A DNA stretch of 64,000 nucleotides from Atrichornis clamosus (Eukaryota; Chordata; Aves; Passeriformes; Menuridae): assembly GCA_013400975.1 (NCBI GenBank), contig WBMZ01011724.1, positions 1-64,000 of the forward strand, written 5' to 3'. The first letter of the stretch is position 1. Each line of letters opens with the position of its first letter. The notes below the pieces were generated by a model that was not told the DNA's origin, made no database searches, and saw nothing but the letters and a program-made list of their open reading frames with translations. Shown one piece after another: positions 47,829-59,820 of the stretch. The translations under genes were made by a program, and so were the position numbers.

Positions 47829-50800
47829 AAAACTAACCAATTAAACAATGCCTTAAGTAAAGAGCAAAGCATGAAGTTAAAAAAGTTATATGTGGAAATG
47901 TCCCTCTAGTCCTCTTATTGCCCTTCCAAAATTCTATTGTATCATAAACAAGTTCTCTGGCATATAAGCAGAGAAATTCATATGACTATAGCATGAAAAA
48001 AATAATGTAGAAAGAGTATTTTTAAGGTAACAAAGTGGAGTATTCAGAAATTTTAAAAGTGGCAGATGTGAGGTCATTTAAGATTGCTCATTTGTTAATG
48101 AGCACTAGAGCACAGTCTTTAACTATGTACTTATCTGCTGCCTTTCTTTCTCCCCACATGCTCATCTCCTCTGGGATTTCTGCCTTATCCAAACCCCAAG
48201 TTAGACCTGCCAGAGATACCTAAGGTTGTGCAGTGGAAGAGGCTCTTCATTTCTTGCAGTTGGATGGTGTGTAGTAGATAAATCAAAGATTACAGGAAAG
48301 GAAATATATAGGTGAGAAGTTAGATAAGACTCTGAAAAATACATCTGTAGTCTTGTCCCTGCCACTGGTGTTTAGTAGTCAGTAAATTTTTCATATCATG
48401 TGTGTATTCCCCAGCCTCTGTGTGCTGACTGTGAGATCCTACACTCTGATTAATCAGAAGCTTGAACACCCATATCTACTCCTGAAGTCACCAGAGAGTT
48501 GTTTTGAGCCTACAGAATAATGAGTGCTGTGCTTGTGCAGCTCATGTGCCACACGTCTCGGATTTGGTGTACCTGTGTGTCTCTGGCTGTAATCTCCCTG
48601 CACATCTTTTGTCGTCTGTACGAGATGGGTGCTGACTCTTTCCAGGCTGCAGCAAAAATAATATGGCTGAATCACTTGTATCCTCTAATGATGAGCACCA
48701 GAAAAATGCCTGGGCAAAGTAAATTTGTCTTCAGAGTAGGTTTGGAGTCACATGTAAGAAATAAAGGCCACTACAAAGAATTGCAATGAGTCATGGAACA
48801 AAACAAAGTGGTGAACTGCTCTTAAAATGAGCATTGTCTTTCTTGTGCATTAAATAGAGCAATATCAGTGCTGTGTATTAAAGACTATCATAAACTAATA
48901 ATCAAGTCTATATAAGCATTTATCCAAATTTAAATTGCATATTAATTCTGCAACTTCTGAACACATATGTACTGAGCTCTGTTGCTGCACTGATATTGTT
49001 TAATGGTGTGTGTAGAGTAAAAAAGGAAACAACCCAAGCACCCTCCCTAACAGCGGGCGAGAGTTTTCTAGTAAGGAACGTTATGCAGCTTCAGGTAAGA
49101 TTCTAAAATATGGCTTAATTCTGATTTTTACCTCTTCTATTTAATTCCTTGAGTAAATTGTCTAAAAGTGAAATCCATTTCCTGCCACAGGGAGGAACAC
49201 TTAGGTGTTTGACAGCAAAAACTTGTGTAGGAATGGGTCTGTTTTCTCAGATTGAAGAACCTCTCCCTATTCATAACAGGTTCTCCCCTTTCTTATGAAG
49301 AATAATAGAGTTCCTGTGTTCCTGTCCCTTATTTCTGCATTTCACTGCCTGTAAACAAAACAAATGCTAATTTTAATGGGTGTTCAGAGCTTGTATTACA
49401 GCTGCTTGTCTTTTGCTATGAAAATAAACTGGCATATACCTGCAATCTAAATAGAGAAAAATAAAAATGTTAGGAGACCAAATGACCAAGAAGCTGAATT
49501 TACTTTCTCAAGTGATTTAGGAATCATACTCTAAACCACTGCTCAAATTATGTTTACAAAGATGTTTAGCTCCTAATTCAGTCCAACTTGTCAGGAAACC
49601 TTCCCAAAAGGTGTAAAAGAATGGTGGTGGCTGTGGAGCTTATTAAAGTATTGTTATTATTTAAAGTAATTTCAACAAATTGTAGGTTCATTTCTTGAAA
49701 TTCATCTTAGAGTTTGAAAAAAATGCTGGAGGCTTTTGAAATTTCATATCACACAGGAAAAAAATAAGGAGGTTGCAGAGCAGAATAGATTTCTTAAATC
49801 AGGTTAGAAAATTTCTATCAGTACCTAACACTTTGAAAGCTACTAAGGTCGAAGTTACCTTTATTACTTTCATGTTTTTCTGCAGTGATAGCATTTTGTC
49901 ACACTACTGAGTGAGTTACAGAGTGTTTCTCTGTTCTTTTATATTTGGTTTGATTTCAGTGTCTTGGCTTGAAGGTTGAATATATCTTTAATATTGTCTT
50001 TTTTTAACATGTCCTTTTTTTATGAGTAAAAGTATTTGAACAACCTTTACTCTAATCATGTGCAACTTTTTGTGAAAGAACATATAGAACTGAAATTTGG
50101 TCGTCTTTATGGTTTTGGAGGTTGTGCTGTGAAAAATAGTGAAGCAGGAGGGGAGCATGGGACCAAACAGCGATAGTACTTCTACTTCCCAGTGAGTGAG
50201 GTGTTAGTGTTGGTGTTTTAAAAATGCTCTGTTTGGGGAGCTGGGTCAAAGTGATTTCAAGAAGATTTCACCTCTGGCAGAGATGAGTGACTGCTCTGGG
50301 GTGGAGACCTGGCTGGGGGACCAGGAGCGTCAGCTCATCTCGGTGATAGCTGCTGATCGACAGTGGTGACAGCTGGAGACCTGTTCCCCCATTTTTTTTC
50401 TTGGTTCATTCCAGGGAAAACTCAACCAGAATGGCCCTGTGGGTAATTTATGATGTCACATGCAACCAAATCTGCACTTTGGCCGTTTTTCATGCGTTTT
50501 GCTAACGATGGGTCACACAATTTCACTGGAAGGTTTTAAAGATTAAAGTCATCAGAAAAGACAGCCGTGGTGACTGATATTCTCTGACCCCATGACCTAC
50601 CAAAGGCCATAGTGCCACATTAAATAAAGCTGTCTCAAGCTCATCACTTCTGTTGGGCTCTAACACAGATTTTAAAAAGATGATCAGGTTTGACTTTAAG
50701 ACTTTCAGGATTTATCTCCCATGTCCTTAAACTGGCAGTTTTAATTAAAATTTATTCTTAGTGTTAAAAATGTCATTCCTCTAATAGGAATTTGTCCAGT

Positions 50801-53129
50801 TTGCTCTTGCAAAAAATTATTTTCTATAAGTAGTCTTTTCCCACCTACATACCAGAAGGTACTCGTTGACTGGATTAAATTTATTTTTAGTATATACAGC
50901 TCTGTATTATACATAGAATGTGATCTGGTAGCAAGAAGCCTCTCTTTGTTTTGCTGTTGTGAAGTCCTCCTTGTAAAGTACAAATATCCAAGAAAATTGG
51001 TGGGCTTCTTCCATCCATGTAAGTAAAGACCAGTCCTGAAGGCTGCAATTCAGCACAACGATTTTTGTGCCTTCTTTCAGTATAAAAGGCATTGGAACAG
51101 CTCTACTCAGCTCAGTCCTCAAGAAACAAGGATAATAGAGAAAATCCTTTTGATTTTCATTCAGTGTTGCCTGATATCTTACTGTAGGCTTTTGAATCTG
51201 AGCAAAGTAGCTGTGAAATGCTGGGGTAGCATCATGAGCCACCAGCAAAGTGGGTACAGCAGGTGCCACAAAGAGCAGACTCAGCTTCACATGTCAAGCC
51301 CAGGAATCCCAGCGATCATGCCATGATGGAATGGACAGGATTACAGCAAAGGGAATGTTCAAATTTTCATGTGTCCCTTTGAGTTGTCTTAAAACTGGCC
51401 CTGATAAAAGCAGGGGGCAGCTCCTGTTTTTGCTTGGCTGGGGGGTTCTTTGAGTGCCAGGAGAAAGGGGAACACAAAAGTCCCTGACTGCTTTCTCATG
51501 CCCTTCTGCATATGTATTTTCTGAGTGGCCCACACTCAGAAAACTTTTTTTTAAATTATATTTTTATTTACTAGCTGGGACAACTTAACTCTTAGATATC
51601 TGTCTTTACTGTACAGATGTCCTCCAGTAGGAGTCCACTATATTGTGACTCTTCATATAATATACAATATGTATTTAGCCCTGGAGGTTGCACTTCTTGT
51701 CACTCTAGCTTTTTAATTTACTGTTTCTTGCTGCTGGCACCTTTGAAACTTGGTGGAGCCCTGCAGGGGTGTCTCAGTCTCCTGTTTCCTATCTCCTTTG
51801 AGCTACTGCATTACAACCATCTGTCAAAGATGAGTAGGAGTCAAGGAAATGGAGCACCTCAAGTGGCTGACACTGCTGAGCAAATATCCTATTTTTGGTG
51901 AGTATTTACATACCCGTAGAGTACAGATGTGTCTGAGCTGGTTTAGGGACACAGAGAGTTTGTAACACCTTCTTCATCTTAGATTACTGGCGGTTCTGAT
52001 TGCACATGAAAATGATACAATTTTAACAACTGCTGTCACCTGTGCAAACAATTCCTTTGCCATGGATACAATCATGATGTTGCCTTATGCCAGGCATGAC
52101 TGCGTGTGCACTGCAGTTGTATTCATTTATTGTGGTTAAAAATATTATTGCACCTCTTGCAGATTAGGTAAGGCAGTGAAATTCCTGAAAGGGTTCACTC
52201 TGAGAAGGAGGAATCCATACAAGCTGTTTGCATCCCATTTCTGTCCCACTGCAGCATCGGGAATGAGAATGGAGGGAAAAGAAACCATCACAGAGTGGTG
52301 CTCCCAGTGGTGGTGACTGGCCCTGGAATCAATTCTGTGGGATATGTGATAATTATTTGGCAGAAGTTTAGCTAGTGAAAGTGAGGATTGCAGCTTAGGG
52401 GAAATATACATTGTAGTACCACTTTACGGTACTAACAGCAGTGAAAGTTTAACTACTGCAGGTATCCTATGGCCTAAATTACTACACACTTTCCAGGTAA
52501 GTCTCCTTTTTCTCATAGTTTTGTAGAGGTGGGTTTATTAAATTAGGTTGAAGAAGGCTTTATAACGATGTAATTTTTCTTATTCTAAAGCAAACCACAA
52601 ATTTCCTGCTCATGACTTATAGATTTTGCAGTGGCTAAATCTTTGTTGACTCCCTGGTTCTAAAACCACTATTTTATTGAAATCCCCAGTTAAGTCAATT
52701 TCTTCCATGATTCATTTCACTGGGCAACAGAAATGTAAGCTCTGGCCTCTGGCCCTAATGAAATCCTTTAAATGCAGTCTACATAGCAAAAGGTTAAGGG
52801 GGCAAGGCACAGTTTAATTTCCCAATAACACTTTACAGCAGGCTTTGTAAATGTACTTCTGGAGTTTTCTAACACCCCTCCCTGTGAAACTGCAGTCATA
52901 TATATACCAGGAAGTTGCAGTATTCAAATTCCATACATGGGAGAGGTTGGAGGGCAGCGTGACACAGGACCTGCCTGCTGAACTGCTAATCCAAATTGGG
53001 CCTTAGTCAATCTCAGACAAAGTTGTCAACATCCAGTGACCTATAGAAACTGAGCTGGGAGCTGCAGTCCGGATCCCAGAGAGGTGTGCACATCACAGGA
53101 GCAATCAGCTGGCACTAATTGGCACCTCG
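47829..53129. other. Non-coding stretch, nothing recognised
   Basis: No gene or repeat family is recognised over 5.3 kb. The longest frame (127 codons on the minus strand, 51290-50907) begins with GTG right after a stop and shows no known domain. Small GC-richer patches lie at about 50.25-50.4 kb and 51.4-51.5 kb. Confidence 0.5.
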
Positions 53130-53719
53130 TGTAGCAGCCTCAGCACAGAGCCAAAGGGCCGTGGGGGAACCCACACTGAAGTGCTCTCTCAACCTTAAAG
53201 ACCGTATGATTCGAAGATAAGCACAGGTTAAACAGAGGCTAGCCATGGCCTTCATGCAAAAAAGAGGTTTATTCTCAGAGCTGGTACACAGCGAGGTTTC
53301 CCATGTCAGTGCAGGAGAGGGAAGCCCCACCCTCCAGGCCTGCCAGCCCTATATATGCAGGGGGCCCAGGCATGCACACCTGGGTCCCCTGTTCCCTGTC
53401 TCTAATGAGAATGGAATGTATTTACACAATGCAACCGTGGGAACCGTTAACCATGAGGCTTCCCACCATGAGGCTTCCACCTATTTGTCACAATTTCTAT
53501 GCAGGCAAAATGGAGTCTTGAGGCATAGACAGCCTTATCCTAATCTTCCTCGAGTAGGTCTTCCTGCAAAATCACATGGTCTCTAACAAAGATGCAGTCT
53601 GGGTTGCAGTTCAGGGCACGCTTGTAATGTCATATGTGGAATTTTGCTGGGCCTCTTGCAGCGCTAGTTCTTGGGAACTGAATTTCCCAGGGTTTTCCTG
53701 GGGCATTTTGGATGCCACA
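53130..53719 (-). mobile_element. Endogenous retrovirus solo LTR, minus orientation
   Basis: Read on the minus strand, an ATATATA TATA box (53356-53350) is followed about 80 bp on by AATAAA (53273-53268), the compact R region of a retroviral LTR, then a 3' part running to about 53130. The putative ends TGTAGC and GCCACA give TG...CA termini, with about 590 bp between them. An internal 15-bp tandem duplication (ccatgaggcttccca, 53451-53480) lies in the U3 part. No gag, pol or env remnant is seen beside it, so it is a solo LTR. Flanks do not show a clean target duplication, so ends are approximate. Class (ERVK-like or gamma-like) is not decided. Confidence 0.72.
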
Positions 53720-56700
53720 GGGCTTTTTAAAGCATGAAATCACTTCAGCTTTCTTTCAGGTATAAACATGAAGAGGACATTCACTAAGCATTAACCTGAT
53801 AGTCTGAGGTGTCAGGTGACAAACAGTCCAGCTGAGGGATTGCACTGGAAAAGGGAGGGAGTGTGTATTCCTTAAAGGCAAACCTTTCTCATGTCTGTGC
53901 CCAACACGTATAAGTACTTTTGCTCTGCCAATTTTCTTCACCTGTTGGGCTCAGAAAGATTATAAACGAGTGATGCTTAAATATTAAAAAGACACTGTTT
54001 CATGAGTATGACTGTGAAATTCTGTTCATTATAAAAGCATAGTAATACATGGTCTTCCTACACCTGGAATTGTTCCCGGGCCATAATAATTTCAGAAAGT
54101 TTTTAATGGGTTATTATCTTCCCAAAAGCCTTATATTTAAGAATTTTATTTCTTGTTTAGTTGTTCTGTTTGCACAGTTTCAGTCATTCAGGCAATGTGG
54201 AAATAACAGCATGAACTTGAAGCCATCAGTCCAGTTAACATGAACAGGGTCAGTGAAGAAGTATTAAATTAAGAAATAAGCGATGTACCTATCTAGGGTT
54301 TTAACCCAGATAGTCAGAGGTGATAAAATATGTCGACCAAATTGGTAGTTGAGCAAATTTTCCCTTGAACATACAAATGAATAAAGAGCTTAAGTGACAA
54401 ATGTTTGACTGTGGACGTCTGCTAAGCAGAAAAAATAGGTTTGTTTGATGGAGGTTAGTTTGTTTCACAAAACATTTGGTGTTTTTGGAGAGCAGGTTTT
54501 GTCCATATATGTATTGTCTGGACTGCTAGAGATGAAAGGAAGTAAATGTATACTTAGAGAAATCAGGACATGCTTTTATTCTTCATAGCTTTGCATTACT
54601 GGAGTCACCAATGACCTGCTGCAATTTTTCTCCCTCTATATGAGATAACAAAAGAAACCAGGATTACAGTCATAACTGAGAAGATGGAGTTCTGAAAGTA
54701 ACATCCTTTTCCAGCCACACAGCAGCCCCCTTTCACTGCCTCCATGCTCTCTCACTGGATGATGTGGTGCACAAAAATTGTAACAGCACAGAAAGTAAAG
54801 CAGTACTTGCATGCCTGAGTTTGGGATCATCAGCTGCTGCAAAGGATCAGGGAGTTCAGGGATAGACTGCTCTCAACATTGCTGAGGCTCAATGCAAGAA
54901 AACCACCCTGAAAAATGTTGTGTTCTTGTGTTTTTATGGTCTGCACTGAAGCACAGTGGTGCTCTAAGTGTACAAAGCATTCCCATTTGCAAATTCCCAC
55001 CTGTTGTTTCCGGAAATAGTATCCCTGGCTGCAGTCTGGACGTTGCCCCGGGTGGTGTCTGGCTCTTAACCCAAATCAAATAGGAGTTGTTCAGACACTG
55101 TCTGGCTCTCATGCAGTGGACAGGGAAGGCATAGCAGCCCTTCAGTCACCTCTTAGAAAGCCCAAGCAAGGATTTCCTTCGGGGAATGTTCAGCCTGTTT
55201 TCCCCATAAGCCCTTGGCGTAAGGTTTTAGGGTCACCGTGCCCCTTGCCCTCCCTGCTGTGGTAGGGTCCAGCACACGTGAGGAGCAGACTGCAGACTGT
55301 GAAAGTGTGGGATGTAGCAGTGATGCTGCAAAACAAACAAGATCAGGTTTTTCTTCTTGCTTTTACTGGCAGAACCTTGGTAAAATAACTTGACCTAGGA
55401 GTGGCCAGACTACAACACTGGAGCTGTAAATAGTTTGCCAGCAGCTGAGATGGTGTTGCCACTTTAGCTCTTAAGAGCACTGAGAGGATGAGGTTATTGC
55501 AGGGTAGATCCCTGGCTGCCGAAACAGAAATCCCAGCAGGTTCCAAGGCTACCACCAGAACTGCTGCAGGTCCCAGCTTTACGCTTCCCTCAACTCCTTC
55601 TCCAGCAGCATTCCTGCCAGTTCCGATCGTACCCTGCTCACGAGCTGTCCCAGGAGCCCCCCATCCCATCAGTTCCTCAAGGCATGGGGAATGCATCCAG
55701 CCTGGCTTGCAGGACCAGGAATTCTCCTCCAAAAGTATTAAAACAAAACTGTTAAACACTGATAATTCCTTGAGAGCTGCTGTCTCATTCCCAGTAACCT
55801 TGTCCACCTTGTGATACTGCAAGAGGTGACACTCTCCATGCCTATAAAATCTGAGAGGTTCTATCTTGGGTACAAAGATAAGACTGAAAATATGGCAGAG
55901 TGCTTGAAGGTGTATGCAGACAGCAACAAGAACTCCAGACAGTATGGACTACCCTGCTTGACTCAATCAAAACATATCTCTGCCTTCCAAGGGCAGGGCA
56001 TGGTATGGCTTTTATGCCTGAGATTCCCATTTATTTGATGCTTATTTGAATGTATTAATTTGGCCTTTTAGCTTGAAGTTGCACTGTTGTCATCTTTGGA
56101 CTCAATGGAAATAGCGATATTTATGTTGTGGATCTCAGCAGCAACCAGTGTGTTCCATGAAAGGGGCAGTGAAGTCACTGCTTTAAAAAGAAAAAAACAA
56201 AACAGTTCAGTATTATGAGAACCAAAGAAAAATTATGTTTTTGCATTCAATAAAGAATAGTTACAGTTATAAATAGAAATTTGCTTAAAAAATTATATGT
56301 ACATTTTACAAAAACCATTTTTGATATTAAGAACAGTTACAGGGAGAACTCTGATGGTGATGTTCTGTCTGGAAGAGGGAACCAGCTAATGAGAGAGATC
56401 TCCAATACTTGTGATTATGAATTTTTGCTCTCTTATGTAACAGTGTACAGTCTTATTTTTGAATGCTAGATAGTTCAGTTGTTTTAGTTCACTTTCCTGG
56501 GTGACTAAACTAAGCTGTATAGCTTTGAACTTTCAGATTTTTGTATGGACCCCATACCACCATCTCTCAAAACTCATGTTAATCCTAGGGAGGACCAAAA
56601 GAATCACTAATATATGCACACTGCCAAAATAAATGATGTCCAGATTCCTGAACTAATCTTTGCCTTTGATCTTGTGTATCAGAAAATTTATTTGATAAAG

Positions 56701-56991
56701 TAGTAATGAAAAGATTTCTGACCATCCTGAAGTATCAGCAGCAAATAGCCTAGGTTTTTTGATTTTCATGACAAATCAGGAAATATGGAGGTTCTTCCTA
56801 CCTTTCCAATCCTTAGTACTCTCCATATAAAGCTTTATAATGCAACAATTCAGAGAGTAGCAGTAGTAACTTTTTTTCTTACAGTTTTTCCTCATTGACT
56901 ATGTTTTATTTTTCTTTTTTCCTTATTCTACCTAAAAGTTCACAACTCACAGTATTCCTGTGCTCACAGAAAATAACATGAAAGCATAGTA
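53720..56991. other. Non-coding stretch, nothing recognised
   Basis: No gene or repeat family is recognised. Between 55343 and 55822 both strands are open for 108-159 codons because the DNA is GC-richer and stop-poor; neither peptide looks like a known protein. Confidence 0.5.
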
Positions 56992-57015
56992 ATGACACAT
57001 GGTTGTGTCTTGCAG

Positions 57016-57327
57016 TGGATCTTCAGCATGAAACTTGTCTATTTTTTTCTACATTCTACAAAAAAGAACCTTCAAATAGCAGTGTTCTGTGCTCTGGTTA
57101 TTGTTGATCTTGCTTTGACGGTTCCTCCTCTCGCTGCTTTGATGTATGAAACCTTGCTTTCATTTTTGCATTGTGCATTCACTTTATATTTTCAAATGTT
57201 TTTATGGCTTCGTATTTTAACTGAGTTATGGTGGATTTTTCAATACTGTAGAACATGCCCTTCCATTCTTAACACATACAGATGTTTTGATGAAATTCTG
57301 CAGAAATCACTGAAACTTGATCTTTGA
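57016..57327 (+). other. Hydrophobic open frame, possible membrane-protein exon or chance
   Basis: After an acceptor-like gtcttgcag (57007-57015) a frame stays open for about 104 codons. It encodes two or three very hydrophobic stretches separated by short polar segments, with a block NLQIAVFCALVIVDLAL that resembles the second helix of rhodopsin-like receptors. The rest lacks the receptor landmarks (no DRY, no NPxxY). T-rich DNA often gives such peptides, so I rate a real exon as unlikely but checkable. Confidence 0.15.
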
Positions 57328-57552
57328 TCAGACCTCTTCTGAGGAGGAGGGGAGTGTTATTTTATTTTTGGGTCATTGCAAGTTTGGATTTTTTAGGTAA
57401 AATACAGCCTTCTTTTTGCAAAACACCTTCTTGTTTACATTGAATAGCCCTTTCTTGTTTCAGGACTTTCTGGTGTATATAGCCACATATGAGATCAGAA
57501 TTGAAAGTCTTTTAGTCATTGTTGCATGAAACCTATGGGACAATGGAGATAG

Positions 57553-57575
57553 ATATATATATATATATATATATA
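57553..57575. repeat. (AT)n microsatellite
   Basis: About eleven uninterrupted AT units. Confidence 0.95.
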
Positions 57576-57799
57576 CTCTGGATGGAGATTTTCAGAAAGG
57601 AGTACAGGGAAGATTAAGTTGTTTCATTGAAGATTAAGGAGAGTTGGGGTGGAGATCTGCTCAAATCTTGAGGATGTTTCAAGAACTTTCTTTCTTCTTA
57701 GAAGTGTAGTTCATCTACTAGGGTAAGAAACACAGTTACAGCAGGGAAAGTCCAAGTTCTTCTTATCCTGGGGAGAAATTATAGTAAGAGCTGTCATGG

Positions 57800-58250
57800 C
57801 TATATTATTCCTTTTGTTAGGATGTTCTGTCTCTGCCCTGTTGTGATCAATGGCATCCAGGAATGTGGCACAGCCTTGACTTGGACCCACACAGTCCCAT
57901 CCCTTTCTCCAGAGCGCCTGCAGACAGAATGGCCCGATGGGGAAGGTCCTTGCCTGCCCACACAACATCCAGCCTTATCCTGCTGCACTGGGTGTGGAGG
58001 AAGTTCCCAGGATACCAGACTGCTCCAGGGTCACCTCAGGAAGGCAGGAGGGTGGGAGCAGTTTCCACAGGTGCCACAAGGTGCAGAAGAAGGCAAGAAC
58101 TCCCAGCTGGGCTTTATGACATTGCTCTGGCCTTGGGGGGAGGAGGACAAGGGCATCCCTACTACACATCTGCAGCCAGCCAAGGCTGCAGTCATTTCTG
58201 CAATTTTTGCAGTTTGTGACAGCATCTCCAATCTGGAAAACTGATTTCCT
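57800..58250. other. GC-richer block open on both strands
   Basis: A clear change from AT-rich to GC-richer DNA, with frames of 118 and 140 codons on the plus strand and 126 on the minus strand. CpG is rare, so it is not a CpG island. The abrupt change in composition would suit an old inserted repeat, but I do not recognise a family, and the peptides resemble nothing known. Confidence 0.35.
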
Positions 58251-59770
58251 GGTCATTGGGTGTGAATCACCTTCAGGTTGCAAATCTGAGCTAATGGTGT
58301 CCCAAACTGCTGCCTGTTGCTGAGCTGCATGGGGAAAGTGTGCTTTGGCATGCACTAGGGCACAACAGTAATGGAAACCTTCAAAAAATCAGTAGCAATT
58401 AAAATAATTTTCAACATTATCGGCAATCTATTCGTAAAGAATGGTTTCTTATTATTCTGTACAAGTGTGCTTGACAGATATCAGGTGGATAAAAATATAT
58501 CTGCTTGTGGTGTCTTTGTCCTCTTTTTAGTTTTTTCATTTAGCTCATGATTTTATTTAATAGAAGAGACACTTCTCACATATTGGCTTGACAATTTACA
58601 AGCATTTGTTTGTGCTGAATTAAGCACATTTTTAAACTTTTTATGTTGTTGCTGACAGTTTAGGGATTGATTTTTATCCCTAGAGAGATGCCTTTTTCTC
58701 TTTAAGGCAAATTGAAGTTGACTGCTGGAGCTTTCCCTGGTAAGAGAGAGGATACTTTAGGGATATTTTTCTACTGAGAATTCAGTAGAATTCTACTGAG
58801 AAGCTTCAGCCAAGGTCATGTTTTTCATGACACTGAAAAAAAAAAAGTTCACAAACAAAGAAGTAGCATTAACTTCAGAGAAAATAAATAGGAGCAAGTA
58901 TTACCAGGCTTTTTTCCATTTTAATTCTCTGTCAGGAAGGTGTGCCTAGATATGCAGTAGGTAAAAATTCCAGACTTTTCTTCTGAAAACACGTGTTAAA
59001 TGCTGGTGTGGGCGATGGCAGAAAAAGGCTTTACCCATCCATGTGTTTTCATGTCTGTTATTAGATTAAATTTTTAAAATTCTGTAACATTTTTTAGAAC
59101 ATTCAGATTTTTTTCAAGAGCGGATTCACTGCTTGTCCACAATGGCAACATGGGATGAGTTTTGCAGACATGATTGGAATAATGTAATGAGCTGTGTGTG
59201 AGGGTGCAGGGTCTCCACAAGATAGGTGCTTCATATTCATGTCAAGTAGAGACAAATGCTCTTTTTTTTTGTTTGTTTTTTTGCAGTAGAGCCTGCGTCT
59301 GGGCATGTTGGGCTAGAGTTACACCCTAAGCATTGCCCAACCTATATTCACTCAGCCCCCAGTCAGCCTGGCAGAGTTTTTGGATACAAATATTATCTTG
59401 TTGCTGTATTGACAGGGATGCTTGGAATTCATTTATGTATCTTTACCTTCAAGGTCTTTTTTGGCACTAGATTTGTTTTATATGTATACTCTTTGCAAAT
59501 ATAAATACTGCTGAAATAAATAGTGTCTATGTATGTATCTGGTCTGGTTCTGTGGTCAAAATGACCAAAATGACCACACCTGAACAACAAAACTGAATCA
59601 AACCATCCTGGTTTACGGGCAAGTTTAGGGAGGGTTTTTGTGGTGTTACCTGGCAGGTTACTGGTTAAGTGAGGAACAGACCCCACTAAAACCTCGTTTA
59701 ATCCTTGTCTTTGGAATGACTGCACTCTCTTTAATCTCCGTCTTTGCATTCACTCATACTTCTAAGACCC
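58251..59770. other. AT-rich non-coding stretch, nothing recognised
   Basis: No gene or repeat family is recognised. Near 58769-58803 ttctactgagaa occurs twice around a near-palindromic GAATTC. Confidence 0.5.
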
Positions 59771-59820
59771 AAATAACCTAAAAAATAAATAAATAACCTA
59801 AAAAATAAATAAATAACCTT
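59771..59820. repeat. 20-bp tandem repeat, 2.5 copies
   Basis: The unit aaataacctaaaaaataaat occurs at 59771-59790 and 59791-59810 without change, followed by a partial third copy aaataacct. Confidence 0.95.

Noticed and set aside
50907..51290. 127-codon minus-strand frame with a signal-peptide-like start
   Set aside because: It begins at GTG directly after a stop, has no in-frame ATG near the start and no family match; frames of this size are expected by chance in 64 kb.
55343..55822. 159-codon minus-strand and 108-codon plus-strand frames
   Set aside because: Both strands are open over the same GC-richer DNA, a sign of low stop density and not of coding. The peptides match no family I know.
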